Part shown: positions 34,297 through 42,551 of the stretch, one piece after another
Layout: each line of letters begins with the position of its first letter
Numbering within the stretch: position 1 is the stretch's first letter
NCBI GenBank assembly: GCA_964434855.1
Contig: CAYSWR010000005.1
Coordinates: 1 to 55,011 of the forward strand
Direction: 5' to 3'
From: UBA8516 sp964434855
GTDB taxonomy: Archaea > Thermoproteota > Nitrososphaeria > Nitrososphaerales > Nitrosopumilaceae
DNA length: 55,011 nucleotides
Made by a program: the position numbers and the translations under genes
Notes under the pieces: model-generated
The model's database searches: none
What the model saw: the letters and a program-made list of their open reading frames with translations, nothing else
What the model was told of the DNA's origin: nothing

Positions 34297-35595
34297 TTAG
34301 CTTGTTTGATTTACTGTTTTCTTTCTTTTCTTGATTCTTGAGTATGCAAATACTCCAGCCCCAGCTAATGCACCTATAATTATGAACGGAATGTATTCTG
34401 GTAAGCTGCTTTTTTCCTCTTTTGATGTATCTTTGTAAAAAATTGTTGTATCATATGAGATAGTATTTTCATTTCGTAAAGAGTCCTTATATCGTACCGT
34501 TATACTGATGTCATGTTCACCAGATTTTGGTTCACCATCAAATTCAATTGGGATGTTAAATGGGACGGGAGAATCAGGTTCTAGTTTATCAATATACTGA
34601 GTCGATTTCTTTATGTTAGAGTTACCAAGAGGTTCCAGGGTAACAAATGCGAACAAACCATCAACATTACCTTCGTTAAGAATTTCACCAATCACAGTCT
34701 GTTTTTTAGATAAAGTGATAACATCTACATTGTAGATTGATGCTTTTATCAATCCGTTAACGTAGAAGTCGATGGTTCTAAGAGCTGTTTTGCTCTCACC
34801 GTGTGCATTAAAGTAAGTTATTTCCATAGGTGCATGAAGTGTTTCATCTTTTAGTTTCTCTGGAATATAGATATTAAATGCAAATGATTTTGTAGATTTT
34901 GGTTCAATGTTTCCAATATTCCATTCGTTTTGATCAAATACCGAATTTTCTAAATTTGTAACGGATTGTGCAGTTGCTGAAACACTTGTCTGTGTGTTTT
35001 GTAAAACAATATGAACGTTAGACAGTGATGCTGTACCATCGTTTGAGACTTGAATTACCACTGGATTGTTTTTTATTGAAGTTAGAAAAGGATCTACTGA
35101 TTTTATATTAAGGGTACTTTTCCCAGTAACTAGAAAATCAAAATTAAAGAAGGAGTCTCTGGTTCCACTTTCTCGCAATCTTGAAAAATCTATCTTTACA
35201 ATACCAGGATACTGCCCAATCTTGATATTCTTATCCAAATTAACATGATATGTTAACGAAAAGATTTCACCTGCTAATGCGACGCTACCAGTATCTGCCA
35301 TTATTAGCCCATCTTTGGCATTTGATGAAGAAAATCCCATTGGTAGTGATAACCCGCTATGTATTCCAGTAATATCTTGAGTTCCTACGGCTGCAAATAC
35401 AATTGTGAATGGTACATTCATGTCACCTGGCTCTACCTCCATCTTTTCTTTATAATTACCAAAGTAGGCATTAAGAATTTTTATCTCACCAGGTTGTCTG
35501 TTAAATGGTGAATTAGATGTTGAGGTTTGTGCATATGCAGCAACAAAAAGTTGACTGATTAAAAATATTCCAAGTAATGCAAGTAATTTTGTCAT
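34297..35595 (-). CDS. Exported accessory protein of an ABC export system (COG1361/NEW3-like)
   Basis: Secreted protein of 432 aa anchored by a C-terminal helix (PFIIIGALAGAGVFAYSRI) followed by a basic tail. The signal peptide is residues 1-22. The body has repeated immunoglobulin-like NEW3/CARDB-type domains (for example VIQVSNDGTASLSNVHIVLQ). Archaea often place such a protein next to a MacB-type ATPase and FtsX-like permease, as here, where it probably acts as the extracellular partner. It overlaps the ATPase gene by 4 bp. Confidence 0.78.
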   Translation of the reverse strand: MTKLLALLGIFLISQLFVAAYAQTSTSNSPFNRQPGEIKILNAYFGNYKEKMEVEPGDMNVPFTIVFAAVGTQDITGIHSGLSLPMGFSSSNAKDGLIMADTGSVALAGEIFSLTYHVNLDKNIKIGQYPGIVKIDFSRLRESGTRDSFFNFDFLVTGKSTLNIKSVDPFLTSIKNNPVVIQVSNDGTASLSNVHIVLQNTQTSVSATAQSVTNLENSVFDQNEWNIGNIEPKSTKSFAFNIYIPEKLKDETLHAPMEITYFNAHGESKTALRTIDFYVNGLIKASIYNVDVITLSKKQTVIGEILNEGNVDGLFAFVTLEPLGNSNIKKSTQYIDKLEPDSPVPFNIPIEFDGEPKSGEHDISITVRYKDSLRNENTISYDTTIFYKDTSKEEKSSLPEYIPFIIIGALAGAGVFAYSRIKKRKKTVNQTS

Positions 35596-36305
35596 GATGC
35601 TGCTACTACCTCCATTCCTCTTTGTTCTTCTTCCTCAAAAGCACGGCCATCTTTTACGGTGATGACTCTATCCACATCACCAAATTGGTGCTTGTCATGT
35701 GTAACTATAATGAATGTCTGTCCTAGTTTTTTTACAAGAGATTTCATGAGTTGTACAATTATTTCTGCAGTAACAGAATCCAAGTTACCTGTAGGTTCAT
35801 CAGCTAAAACTATTGTGGGGTTATTAATGAGACCTCTAGCAATGGCTGTCCTTTGAGCTTGACCACCAGATATTTTGTTTGCACGATTGTCCATTTGTTT
35901 TTCAAGACCTGCTGTTCTTAGTAATTTTTTTGCATCATCTATAGCATTTTCATTAGTTCTCTGGATCTTTCTTGGGAGAAGAACATTCTCTAACACCGTT
36001 AAATCAGATAGCAGATTTGCAGATTGGAAAACAAATCCTAGCTTGGAATTTCTAATAGATGATATTTCATTATCGTTAAGAGTAGTTGTTTCTATTCCAT
36101 CAAGAAAGATTTTTCCACTGGTTGGACGATCCAACAATCCGATCATATTCAATAATGTAGATTTGCCAGAACCAGAACTGCCTACAATAAGAAGTAGTTC
36201 TCCCCTTTTGACTGAAAATGATACGTCTTTTAGTGCATGAACCGCTGTTTCGCCCTCGCCGTATGTTTTGTTCAAGTTTCTAACTTCTAAAACAACATTA
36301 AACAG
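35592..36305 (-). CDS. ABC transporter ATP-binding protein, MacB/LolD type; start unclear
   Basis: ATPase of 227-237 aa: Walker A VGSSGSGKST, signature KISGGQAQR, Walker B IVLADEPTGNLD, the last being typical of LolD/MacB proteins. The first beta strand and NL(N)KTY motif require in-frame sequence VVLEVRNLNKTYG upstream of the TTG (36275). The only codon resembling a start there is CTG 36305, 9 nt after a GGAGG inside the permease gene. Alternatively, one extra T in the T4 run near 36289 would give an ATG overlapping the permease stop as TAATG. Confidence 0.85.
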   Translation of the reverse strand: MFNVVLEVRNLNKTYGEGETAVHALKDVSFSVKRGELLLIVGSSGSGKSTLLNMIGLLDRPTSGKIFLDGIETTTLNDNEISSIRNSKLGFVFQSANLLSDLTVLENVLLPRKIQRTNENAIDDAKKLLRTAGLEKQMDNRANKISGGQAQRTAIARGLINNPTIVLADEPTGNLDSVTAEIIVQLMKSLVKKLGQTFIIVTHDKHQFGDVDRVITVKDGRAFEEEEQRGMEVVAAS

Positions 36306-37485
36306 TTCTCATCGCCTCCACTGGTAAAAGTCTGGTTGCTCTGTATGCGGGATATATTGAAGCTATTACTGCCAGTCCAAAAGAGGTCAAAGCGGTTTGT
36401 CCTATTTTTTCCCAGTTGTACGTAACTTCCAAGGCCAAGCTTCCCTGAAATTCCATTTTTGTCTCTTTTGCATAAAAGGTATAAGCCAAACCAAGACCGG
36501 TTCCTGCTGCTGCACCTATCGCTCCTATTATCATTCCTTGAAACAAGAAGAGAAGAAGGATGTCCTTTCTTTTTGCGCCTATTGCTCTCATGATTCCTAT
36601 TTCTCTAGTTTTGCTTGATACTAGCATCATCTGAATTGTTACAATAGCAAATGCGGAAGACATCATTCCAAAGTATCCAATAAGATTTATCAAAGCAATA
36701 CCTGATCTAAAACCGCTCAGTGTTGTTTCGGCAGATTCTTCTATGGTTTCAGCTTTAAAATCATCAGATGGAAATGATCTCAAAAAGAAATCTTTGATTT
36801 CTCCTGCTTTTGTAGGATCATTTAGCTTTACTAAAATTGCTCCAGTTTCATCTGTTCTATCAAGTAAACTACGCAATGTATCAATATGAACAATGACACT
36901 GCCATCTAGTCCTTGTCCACCTGCAGAAGAAGTTATTCCAGTTACAACAAAACGTTTGAGCTGATCTTCACCATGTCTATCTACAAACTTTAGTCTTATA
37001 TTATCGCCAACTTCTACTCCACCAAGATCACGTGCAACCCTAGAACCCATCACTAATGAGTTTCTTGCAAATACATACTGACCATCACCCACTGTGTTGT
37101 GGATGGTGGATGCTTGTGTATCTCTTAGTGGATCAACACCTACTACTGGAATTCTAAATTCTTCAGTTCTTTTCCCAAATTTTGTAGCATTTATCGAAGC
37201 AGATCCATCCAATCTAGATGTTGCTGCAACAACATACGGATTTCTTTCAAACCAATTTATCAATGCAATGTCAGATTTATCGATATAATCTTCTTCATTA
37301 CTTACTAGAATGTCTCCGAATCTGTAATCTTTCAAATCACGTACGATTGCGTCATACAATCCCTGAAAAATTACGAAATTTACGTGGATTACAAGTATGC
37401 CAATTGATACTGCTAAAACAGCACCAATGAGACTGCCTTTCTTGTTGATAAGCATTCTTTTAGCTAAATTAACTCTGTAATCCAT
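36298..37485 (-). CDS. ABC transporter permease, FtsX/MacB family
   Basis: Permease of 395 aa: one N-terminal helix (about 16-38), a large external domain (about 40-260) and three C-terminal helices, the MacB-like topology. The FtsX signature IGIMRAIGAKRKDILLLF follows helix 2. First gene of the export operon (permease, ATPase, surface protein). Transported substrate unknown; MacB-type systems commonly extrude peptides or lipids or act by mechanotransmission. Confidence 0.86.
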   Translation of the reverse strand: MDYRVNLAKRMLINKKGSLIGAVLAVSIGILVIHVNFVIFQGLYDAIVRDLKDYRFGDILVSNEEDYIDKSDIALINWFERNPYVVAATSRLDGSASINATKFGKRTEEFRIPVVGVDPLRDTQASTIHNTVGDGQYVFARNSLVMGSRVARDLGGVEVGDNIRLKFVDRHGEDQLKRFVVTGITSSAGGQGLDGSVIVHIDTLRSLLDRTDETGAILVKLNDPTKAGEIKDFFLRSFPSDDFKAETIEESAETTLSGFRSGIALINLIGYFGMMSSAFAIVTIQMMLVSSKTREIGIMRAIGAKRKDILLLFLFQGMIIGAIGAAAGTGLGLAYTFYAKETKMEFQGSLALEVTYNWEKIGQTALTSFGLAVIASIYPAYRATRLLPVEAMRTV

Positions 37486-37489
37486 AATT

Positions 37490-37557
37490 TTAATAAAAAT
37501 AGTCTGATATTTAATGTATATGAAGTATTAAAATGATATAGACGACATTTTTATTAA
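37490..37557. promoter_or_regulatory. Inverted repeat between ABC export operon and Lrp-type regulator
   Basis: TTAATAAAAATAGTC (37490-37504) is mirrored by GACATTTTTATTAA (37544-37557), almost perfectly, with AT-rich sequence between. The pair lies between two divergent genes, one being a regulator of the Lrp/AsnC class, which often bind such sites and control themselves. Candidate shared operator. Confidence 0.5.
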
Positions 37558-37602
37558 TGAATGGTATTTTAATAATAACAAATGAGGCAAGGAGATTAGA
37601 AA

Positions 37603-38508
37603 TTGGACAAATTAGATATGCAGATTCTTACACAACTTTTGAACAATTGCAGAATGCCAGATAGAAAAATTGGCCAAGAAGTTGGGATTTCAGGAGGTGC
37701 TGTAAAATCAAGAATTTCAAAAATGCTTGATCAAAAAGTTATAGAAAAATTTGCATTAAAAATTGAACCGCCGATTTTGGGATATAATGTTCTTTATTTT
37801 GTAGTAACCGGGCAAGACTTGGAGTATATCCTAAAACAGGTGAAACTCTTAGGTGAACCCTTCTTTGTTGTTCCCTGTGTTGGTGGCATAACTGTTTGTA
37901 GTATAGTAATAAAAGACGATCCAGAAAAAAAGATAGAACTAGCAAAGAATCTGATGAAGGATGTAAGAGTTCTTAGTATTTTTGAAGCACAAAATCTTGG
38001 TTTTAGATCTGAACTGACAAAAACTGATCTTGAGATAATTGAAGTTCTTTTGGATGATCCACGTGCACGAATTGATCAAATTGCAAAATCAACTGGTTTG
38101 TCAACAAAAACAATAACAAGATGTCTTGATAAGCTAGAAAATAACGATGCGATGCAATTTACTTTGGTCTATGATCCGAGGAAATTTACTGGATACATTC
38201 CTTTTGCTATTCTTGTTTGGGTAGAAAAAGATGTAAAGAAAACTCTGGCTAAACTACAAGAAGAATTTGAAGGATCGTTTTTACAAAAACCATTTATTGC
38301 TATGAATCAGATTGTTTTGTTTTTCTATAGTGATGATATATTCAAACTTGATGAGATAACACAAAATGTGCGTAAAATCAGTGGTATTGCCTCAGCTGAT
38401 CTCTTCATTCCAAAAAAGATTGCTTTTCCTGAACAGTGGGTTAAAAATAGCATCAAATCAGCAAAGAAATCAAAGCGACTTCATCTGACCTATCAACAGA
38501 ATATATAA
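37603..38508 (+). CDS. Tandem-HTH Lrp/AsnC-like transcription regulator
   Basis: Protein of 301 aa with two repeats of an AsnC-type unit: a helix-turn-helix at residues 3-45 (LDMQILTQLLNNCRMPDRKI) and a second at about 140-185 (TDLEIIEVLLDDPRARIDQI), each followed by a ligand-domain-like segment. TTG start, 8 nt after AAGGAG. It is divergent from the MacB-like export operon and probably controls it, itself, or both. Effector unknown. Confidence 0.8.
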   Translation: MDKLDMQILTQLLNNCRMPDRKIGQEVGISGGAVKSRISKMLDQKVIEKFALKIEPPILGYNVLYFVVTGQDLEYILKQVKLLGEPFFVVPCVGGITVCSIVIKDDPEKKIELAKNLMKDVRVLSIFEAQNLGFRSELTKTDLEIIEVLLDDPRARIDQIAKSTGLSTKTITRCLDKLENNDAMQFTLVYDPRKFTGYIPFAILVWVEKDVKKTLAKLQEEFEGSFLQKPFIAMNQIVLFFYSDDIFKLDEITQNVRKISGIASADLFIPKKIAFPEQWVKNSIKSAKKSKRLHLTYQQNI

Positions 38509-38527
38509 CAAATTTTACATCCATAAG

Positions 38528-39055
38528 ATGATCATTGTGAAAAAAAAGAAGATTTTTGATGGCAAGGTTCTTTCTTTGAGTCTTTATGATGGAATTATAG
38601 AAAAACGAAAAGTCAGAAGGGAGATCATCGAGCATAGGGGAGCTTCTGCAATACTTGCCATAGAAAATGGTAAGATCATACTTGTAAAACAGCATCGTTT
38701 TCCGCATGGCTTTGTTTTTGAAATTCCCGCAGGTACCATGGATAAAGGTGAAAAAGATCCAAGAAAGTGTGCGTTTAGAGAACTAAAAGAAGAAACAGGT
38801 TATGAAGCTAAAAAAATGACTTCATTGATCAAGTACTATCCATCAATCGGATATAACACTGAACTAATTCATTGTTATGTTGCAACAGGATTGAAAAAAT
38901 CTAGTGATTTGAAGCTTGATGATGACGAGATACTTTCTGTTGTAAAAATTGATTTTAAAAAAGTGCTAAGGATGATCTTGTCTGGAAAGATAACTGATTC
39001 TAAAACAATTTGTGCTGTTTTAGCATATACAATAAAGAAGAAGATGCTAGCTTAG
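38528..39055 (+). CDS. NUDIX hydrolase (ADP-ribose pyrophosphatase-like)
   Basis: Hydrolase of 175 aa. The Nudix box GTMDKGEKDPRKCAFRELKE is continued by ETGY, so the pattern G-x5-E-x7-R-E-x2-E-E is complete. The flanking IILVKQHRFPHGFVFEIPAG is typical of the ADP-ribose/sugar-nucleotide group. It overlaps the phoU-like gene tail-to-tail by 4 bp. Confidence 0.88.
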   Translation: MIIVKKKKIFDGKVLSLSLYDGIIEKRKVRREIIEHRGASAILAIENGKIILVKQHRFPHGFVFEIPAGTMDKGEKDPRKCAFRELKEETGYEAKKMTSLIKYYPSIGYNTELIHCYVATGLKKSSDLKLDDDEILSVVKIDFKKVLRMILSGKITDSKTICAVLAYTIKKKMLA

Positions 39056-40032
39056 CTTGGATATACTGGTTTGACAAGATCTGCTATATCAGCCCAACAG
39101 CGTGCTATCTTTTCAAATGTATAGACTAGGTCTACTAGCTCAATTGATGCCTGTTTTTTAGGTTCAAGAGAGGAACGGACCTCAGTACTCCTCTTTTGAT
39201 AACTGCGATGTAGTTTTATGGCTTCAATAGCAAGTGACCTGTTATTTTCAATAAAAGCCTCTATCGATTTTTCGTGTATTTCTTCAATGTATTGTGCAGT
39301 GTCATAAATTTTTTTGAATTCATTTTTCATTAATGCAAGTTCTGAAATTGATTTTGCAATCTCCACTATTGTATCTCCTGCAGTTTCAAGTAGGTTTGCA
39401 GCTATTCTATAATCCAAAATGTCAATGTTTTCTAAATTCAATGCATTAGCAAGCTTTGCATCAACCATTGTACTTCGAATCAATCTGACTAGCAAGAAAT
39501 ACTGTCTGTCAATTTCATCATCTCTATTTGCAATTGTTTGTAGTACCGTCTTGTCTTCTGACATCAATGTGTTTAGAGTATCACGAAACATTCCAAGTGC
39601 GATTGAGCTCATGCGTTTTAGAATTTTTTCTGGGCTAAGTGTTGTTGCATCCAAAAGAAAGTGCATGATAACATTGGAAGAATCTTCTTCTACAATTTCC
39701 ATGCCAACAAGTCTCCGCATCGAAGTTCTGATCTTTTCTCGATCGTCTGCTGAAATTACTGATTTACCTTTTATCTTGATGATATCATACCCAAGAAGAT
39801 ATGCACCAGTAATATTGGCAATAATATTTTCTTCCTTTGAAACAGGATACGATATTACAACTTCTTTTGGTAGCTTGTGATTTCCAGAAAGTGTGATGGA
39901 AATACTGTTGGTTCCTGTCTCTAACTCAACTTCATCGCTTTTTTCTAATTTATTTGTGTCAATCCACTCTTTTGGAAGTGAGACTAGTATACTACCTCCA
40001 ATCTTTTGTAAGCGTCGAATAAATTTAGTCAG
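39052..40032 (-). CDS. phoU: AbrB-PhoU phosphate-uptake regulator; probable CTG start
   Basis: Regulator of 326 aa. Starting at CTG 40032 the product begins MTKFIRRLQKIGGSILVSLP, an AbrB/SpoVT-type DNA-binding domain, and continues into two PhoU helical bundles (about 125-320). The frame has no ATG, GTG or TTG between the in-frame TGA just upstream of the CTG and ATG 39720, which would remove the whole AbrB domain and give 222 aa. The AbrB-PhoU fusion is a known archaeal arrangement. TTAAATAATT about 21 bp upstream may serve as TATA box. Probably controls phosphate uptake genes, none of which are nearby. Confidence 0.82.
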   Translation of the reverse strand: MTKFIRRLQKIGGSILVSLPKEWIDTNKLEKSDEVELETGTNSISITLSGNHKLPKEVVISYPVSKEENIIANITGAYLLGYDIIKIKGKSVISADDREKIRTSMRRLVGMEIVEEDSSNVIMHFLLDATTLSPEKILKRMSSIALGMFRDTLNTLMSEDKTVLQTIANRDDEIDRQYFLLVRLIRSTMVDAKLANALNLENIDILDYRIAANLLETAGDTIVEIAKSISELALMKNEFKKIYDTAQYIEEIHEKSIEAFIENNRSLAIEAIKLHRSYQKRSTEVRSSLEPKKQASIELVDLVYTFEKIARCWADIADLVKPVYPS

Positions 40033-40063
40033 TTTAAATCAATATAAATTATTTAATCATTAT

Positions 40064-40075
40064 TTTTATATTTTA
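40064..40075 (+). promoter_or_regulatory. TATA box of the CoA biosynthesis operon
   Basis: TTTTATATTTTA is centred about 26 bp before ATG 40095 on the plus strand, predicting a leaderless message for the four-gene operon. Confidence 0.5.
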
Positions 40076-40094
40076 TGGGAAGTTTAATGCGCTC

Positions 40095-40985
40095 ATGCAG
40101 GCAGTTGCCTTTTGTCCTGGTCATATCACTGGCTTTTTCAAGGCAAAGATGAACCAAGAAAGACCAGAACTTCAAGGTTCGCTTGGAGCTGGTTTTTGCA
40201 TAAATGAAGGTGTTACAACTACTGTAAAGGTCACAAGCTCTGACAAACCTCGTTTTAGAATAAAAGTAACTGGATACCAGACTGATAACACTCAGGTTTC
40301 CGAATTTGTCATTAATGAATTTTTCAAAATTGCAAAAGAAAGTTTTTTTGTTGATATAGAGCACGATATTGCAATTCCAGTCGGATATGGGCTTGGATCT
40401 AGTGGAGCTGTTGCACTAAGTCTTGCGTTTGCACTAAACGAGGCAATGGGCACAAATCTTTCACGAACACAAATTGGACAAATAGCTCATAATGCTGAGA
40501 TTTATTGCAAGACTGGTCTTGGAACTGTTTTGTCATCATATTATGGAGGTTTTGAAATAAGAACAAAGCAAGGTGCACCCGGTATTGGGAGTTTGAAAAA
40601 GATTTACAGTAACTCTTCTGCTTTAGTGATCTGCTTTTCTCCAATTTCTACTAAAGAATTCATTAAAGATCAACTGCCAAGAATAAATGGTCTTGGAGGC
40701 AAGATGGTAAACAAGCTTCTAAAGTCAAGAGATTATCAGGACTTTCTTAACATGTCTTTGGAATTTGCAAAGTATGTCAATGTAATCACGCCAAAAATGA
40801 ATGCTGTCATAAAAGATCTTCAAAGTAACGGTTTCAAGTGTGGTGTTGCAATGTTTGGAGAGACTGTGTTTACACTAGTTCCAAAATCAAAAGAAGGCAA
40901 GGTAATGCAAATTTTGAAAAAGTATGACGGCATTGTCATCCAGTCAAAGATTGACAAAAGCGGAGCCAGAGTAAACCAGTGTTAA
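40095..40985 (+). CDS. pok: Pantoate kinase (GHMP family)
   Basis: Archaeal CoA pathway enzyme that phosphorylates pantoate to 4-phosphopantoate. Protein of 296 aa with the GHMP motif IPVGYGLGSSGAVALSLAFA, an N-terminal FCPGHITGFF segment, and a C-terminal GVAMFGETVF. First gene of a tightly overlapping operon with the next enzyme of the same pathway, which supports pantoate kinase over other GHMP kinases. Confidence 0.92.
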   Translation: MQAVAFCPGHITGFFKAKMNQERPELQGSLGAGFCINEGVTTTVKVTSSDKPRFRIKVTGYQTDNTQVSEFVINEFFKIAKESFFVDIEHDIAIPVGYGLGSSGAVALSLAFALNEAMGTNLSRTQIGQIAHNAEIYCKTGLGTVLSSYYGGFEIRTKQGAPGIGSLKKIYSNSSALVICFSPISTKEFIKDQLPRINGLGGKMVNKLLKSRDYQDFLNMSLEFAKYVNVITPKMNAVIKDLQSNGFKCGVAMFGETVFTLVPKSKEGKVMQILKKYDGIVIQSKIDKSGARVNQC

Positions 40986-41725
40986 TTCCAAAATCACATC
41001 CCAGGGCTGCATCCCTGCACATAAGAGAAAAGCTTGTCCAAGGCTACAGATCCGGTTTGGTTGTTGAAGAAGGCCTTATGGCTCATGGTAGAGGGGAGAC
41101 ATTTGACTATCTAATAGGTGAAAAGACCTCAAAAAATGCCCTAAAAGCCATAAAGGTAGCAGCGAAAACCCTTGTTTTGGCAAAATCTCCTGTAATTTCA
41201 GTAAATGGCAACTTTGCTGCTTTATGCCCTAAAGAGATTGTGAATCTTGCGAAAACAGTGAATGCAAAGATTGAGGTAAATCTCTTCTACGTTAGTGAAA
41301 AGAGAAAGAGAGCAATTGCAGATCTTTTAAGAAAAAATGGTGCAAAAGAAATTTTGGGATTAGATCCAAGATCTTCACGAAAAATTCCAAAACTTGACAG
41401 TGCAAGACGAGTTGTTGATAAAAATGGAATTTTTTCTGCTGATGTAGTTCTTGTACCATTAGAAGATGGAGATAGAACTTTGGCCCTGAAAAAATTTGGA
41501 AAAAAAGTGATCACCTTTGATCTCAATCCATTATCACGAACAGCTCAGTCAGCCGATATTACTATTGTAGATAATGTCATTCGCGGAATGAGAATTCTGA
41601 TTGATGTTTCTAAAAAGCTAACAAAGCAAAAGAATCTAAAGCAAGACAGATTTGACAACAAAAAAAATCTTGCTCAAGCAATGCTTGTGATGAAAAATAA
41701 TCTTAGGAGAAAAGCACATGCCTAA
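40979..41725 (+). CDS. pps: 4-phosphopantoate-beta-alanine ligase (phosphopantothenate synthetase)
   Basis: Second archaeal CoA enzyme, joining phosphopantoate with beta-alanine using ATP. Protein of 248 aa with the start SHPRAASLHIREKLVQGYRS, GLMAHGRGETFDYLIGE and FDLNPLSRTAQSADITIVDN, all characteristic of the family. GTG start overlapping the previous stop by 7 bp, so translation is coupled. Confidence 0.93.
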   Translation: MLIPKSHPRAASLHIREKLVQGYRSGLVVEEGLMAHGRGETFDYLIGEKTSKNALKAIKVAAKTLVLAKSPVISVNGNFAALCPKEIVNLAKTVNAKIEVNLFYVSEKRKRAIADLLRKNGAKEILGLDPRSSRKIPKLDSARRVVDKNGIFSADVVLVPLEDGDRTLALKKFGKKVITFDLNPLSRTAQSADITIVDNVIRGMRILIDVSKKLTKQKNLKQDRFDNKKNLAQAMLVMKNNLRRKAHA

Positions 41726-42551
41726 GTCTGTAAAGGATATCACATCAAAGAAAGGTTCTACAAAGATTTCTGTAATTACTGCTTACGATTACACTACCGC
41801 TTTACTTTGTGATAAAGCTGGAATTGATATCATACTTGTGGGCGACAGCGGTGGAATGGTTATGCTAGGATATCAAAATACAATTCCAGTCACAATGGAA
41901 CAGATGTGTTTTTTTACAGAAGCTGTTAGCAGAGGACGACAAAATGCAATGGTCGTAGCTGATTTGCCATTCATGTCATATCAGGCAAGCAAATCTCAAG
42001 CAATAGAAAATTCTGGCAGACTAATCAAAGCAGGTGCAGATGCAGTTAAGCTAGAAGGCGGTCATGAGGTAGGCGATACAGTACGCGCTATTGTGGAAAC
42101 AGGCATACCAGTCATGGGCCATATAGGATTACAGCCTCAAACTACTGTACTACAGGAAGGCTACAAGGTACAAGCAAAGACAAAGGATGCGGCACTAAGG
42201 CTGATCGAAGATGCAAAGGCACTGGAAGAAGCCGGAGCTTTTAGCATTGCACTAGAAATGGTTACACAAGAAGTTGCAAAGATAATTACTGATTCTATTA
42301 AAATTCCAACAATTGGAATCGGATCTGGTCCAGACTGTGATGGTCAGGTGCTTGTATTTCATGATGTTGTTGGATTGTATGACAAGCTAAAACCAAAATT
42401 TGCCAAAAGATATCTTGAACTTTCGCAACAAATTGTCAAGGCTGTTGAAGCTTACAAAAATGATATAATATCAAATAAATTTCCTGCAAAAGAACATTGC
42501 TTTTCTATTGACAAGTCAGAACTTGAAAGGTTGAAAAAGGAAATTGCGTGA
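41718..42551 (+). CDS. panB: 3-methyl-2-oxobutanoate hydroxymethyltransferase
   Basis: Makes ketopantoate from 2-oxoisovalerate using methylene-tetrahydrofolate. TIM-barrel protein of 277 aa with VITAYDYTTALLCDKAGIDI, VVADLPFMSY, MGHIGLQPQTT and IPTIGIGSGPDCDGQVLVFH. It overlaps both neighbours by 8 bp. Ketopantoate reductase, needed to make pantoate, is not in the window. Confidence 0.95.
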   Translation: MPKSVKDITSKKGSTKISVITAYDYTTALLCDKAGIDIILVGDSGGMVMLGYQNTIPVTMEQMCFFTEAVSRGRQNAMVVADLPFMSYQASKSQAIENSGRLIKAGADAVKLEGGHEVGDTVRAIVETGIPVMGHIGLQPQTTVLQEGYKVQAKTKDAALRLIEDAKALEEAGAFSIALEMVTQEVAKIITDSIKIPTIGIGSGPDCDGQVLVFHDVVGLYDKLKPKFAKRYLELSQQIVKAVEAYKNDIISNKFPAKEHCFSIDKSELERLKKEIA

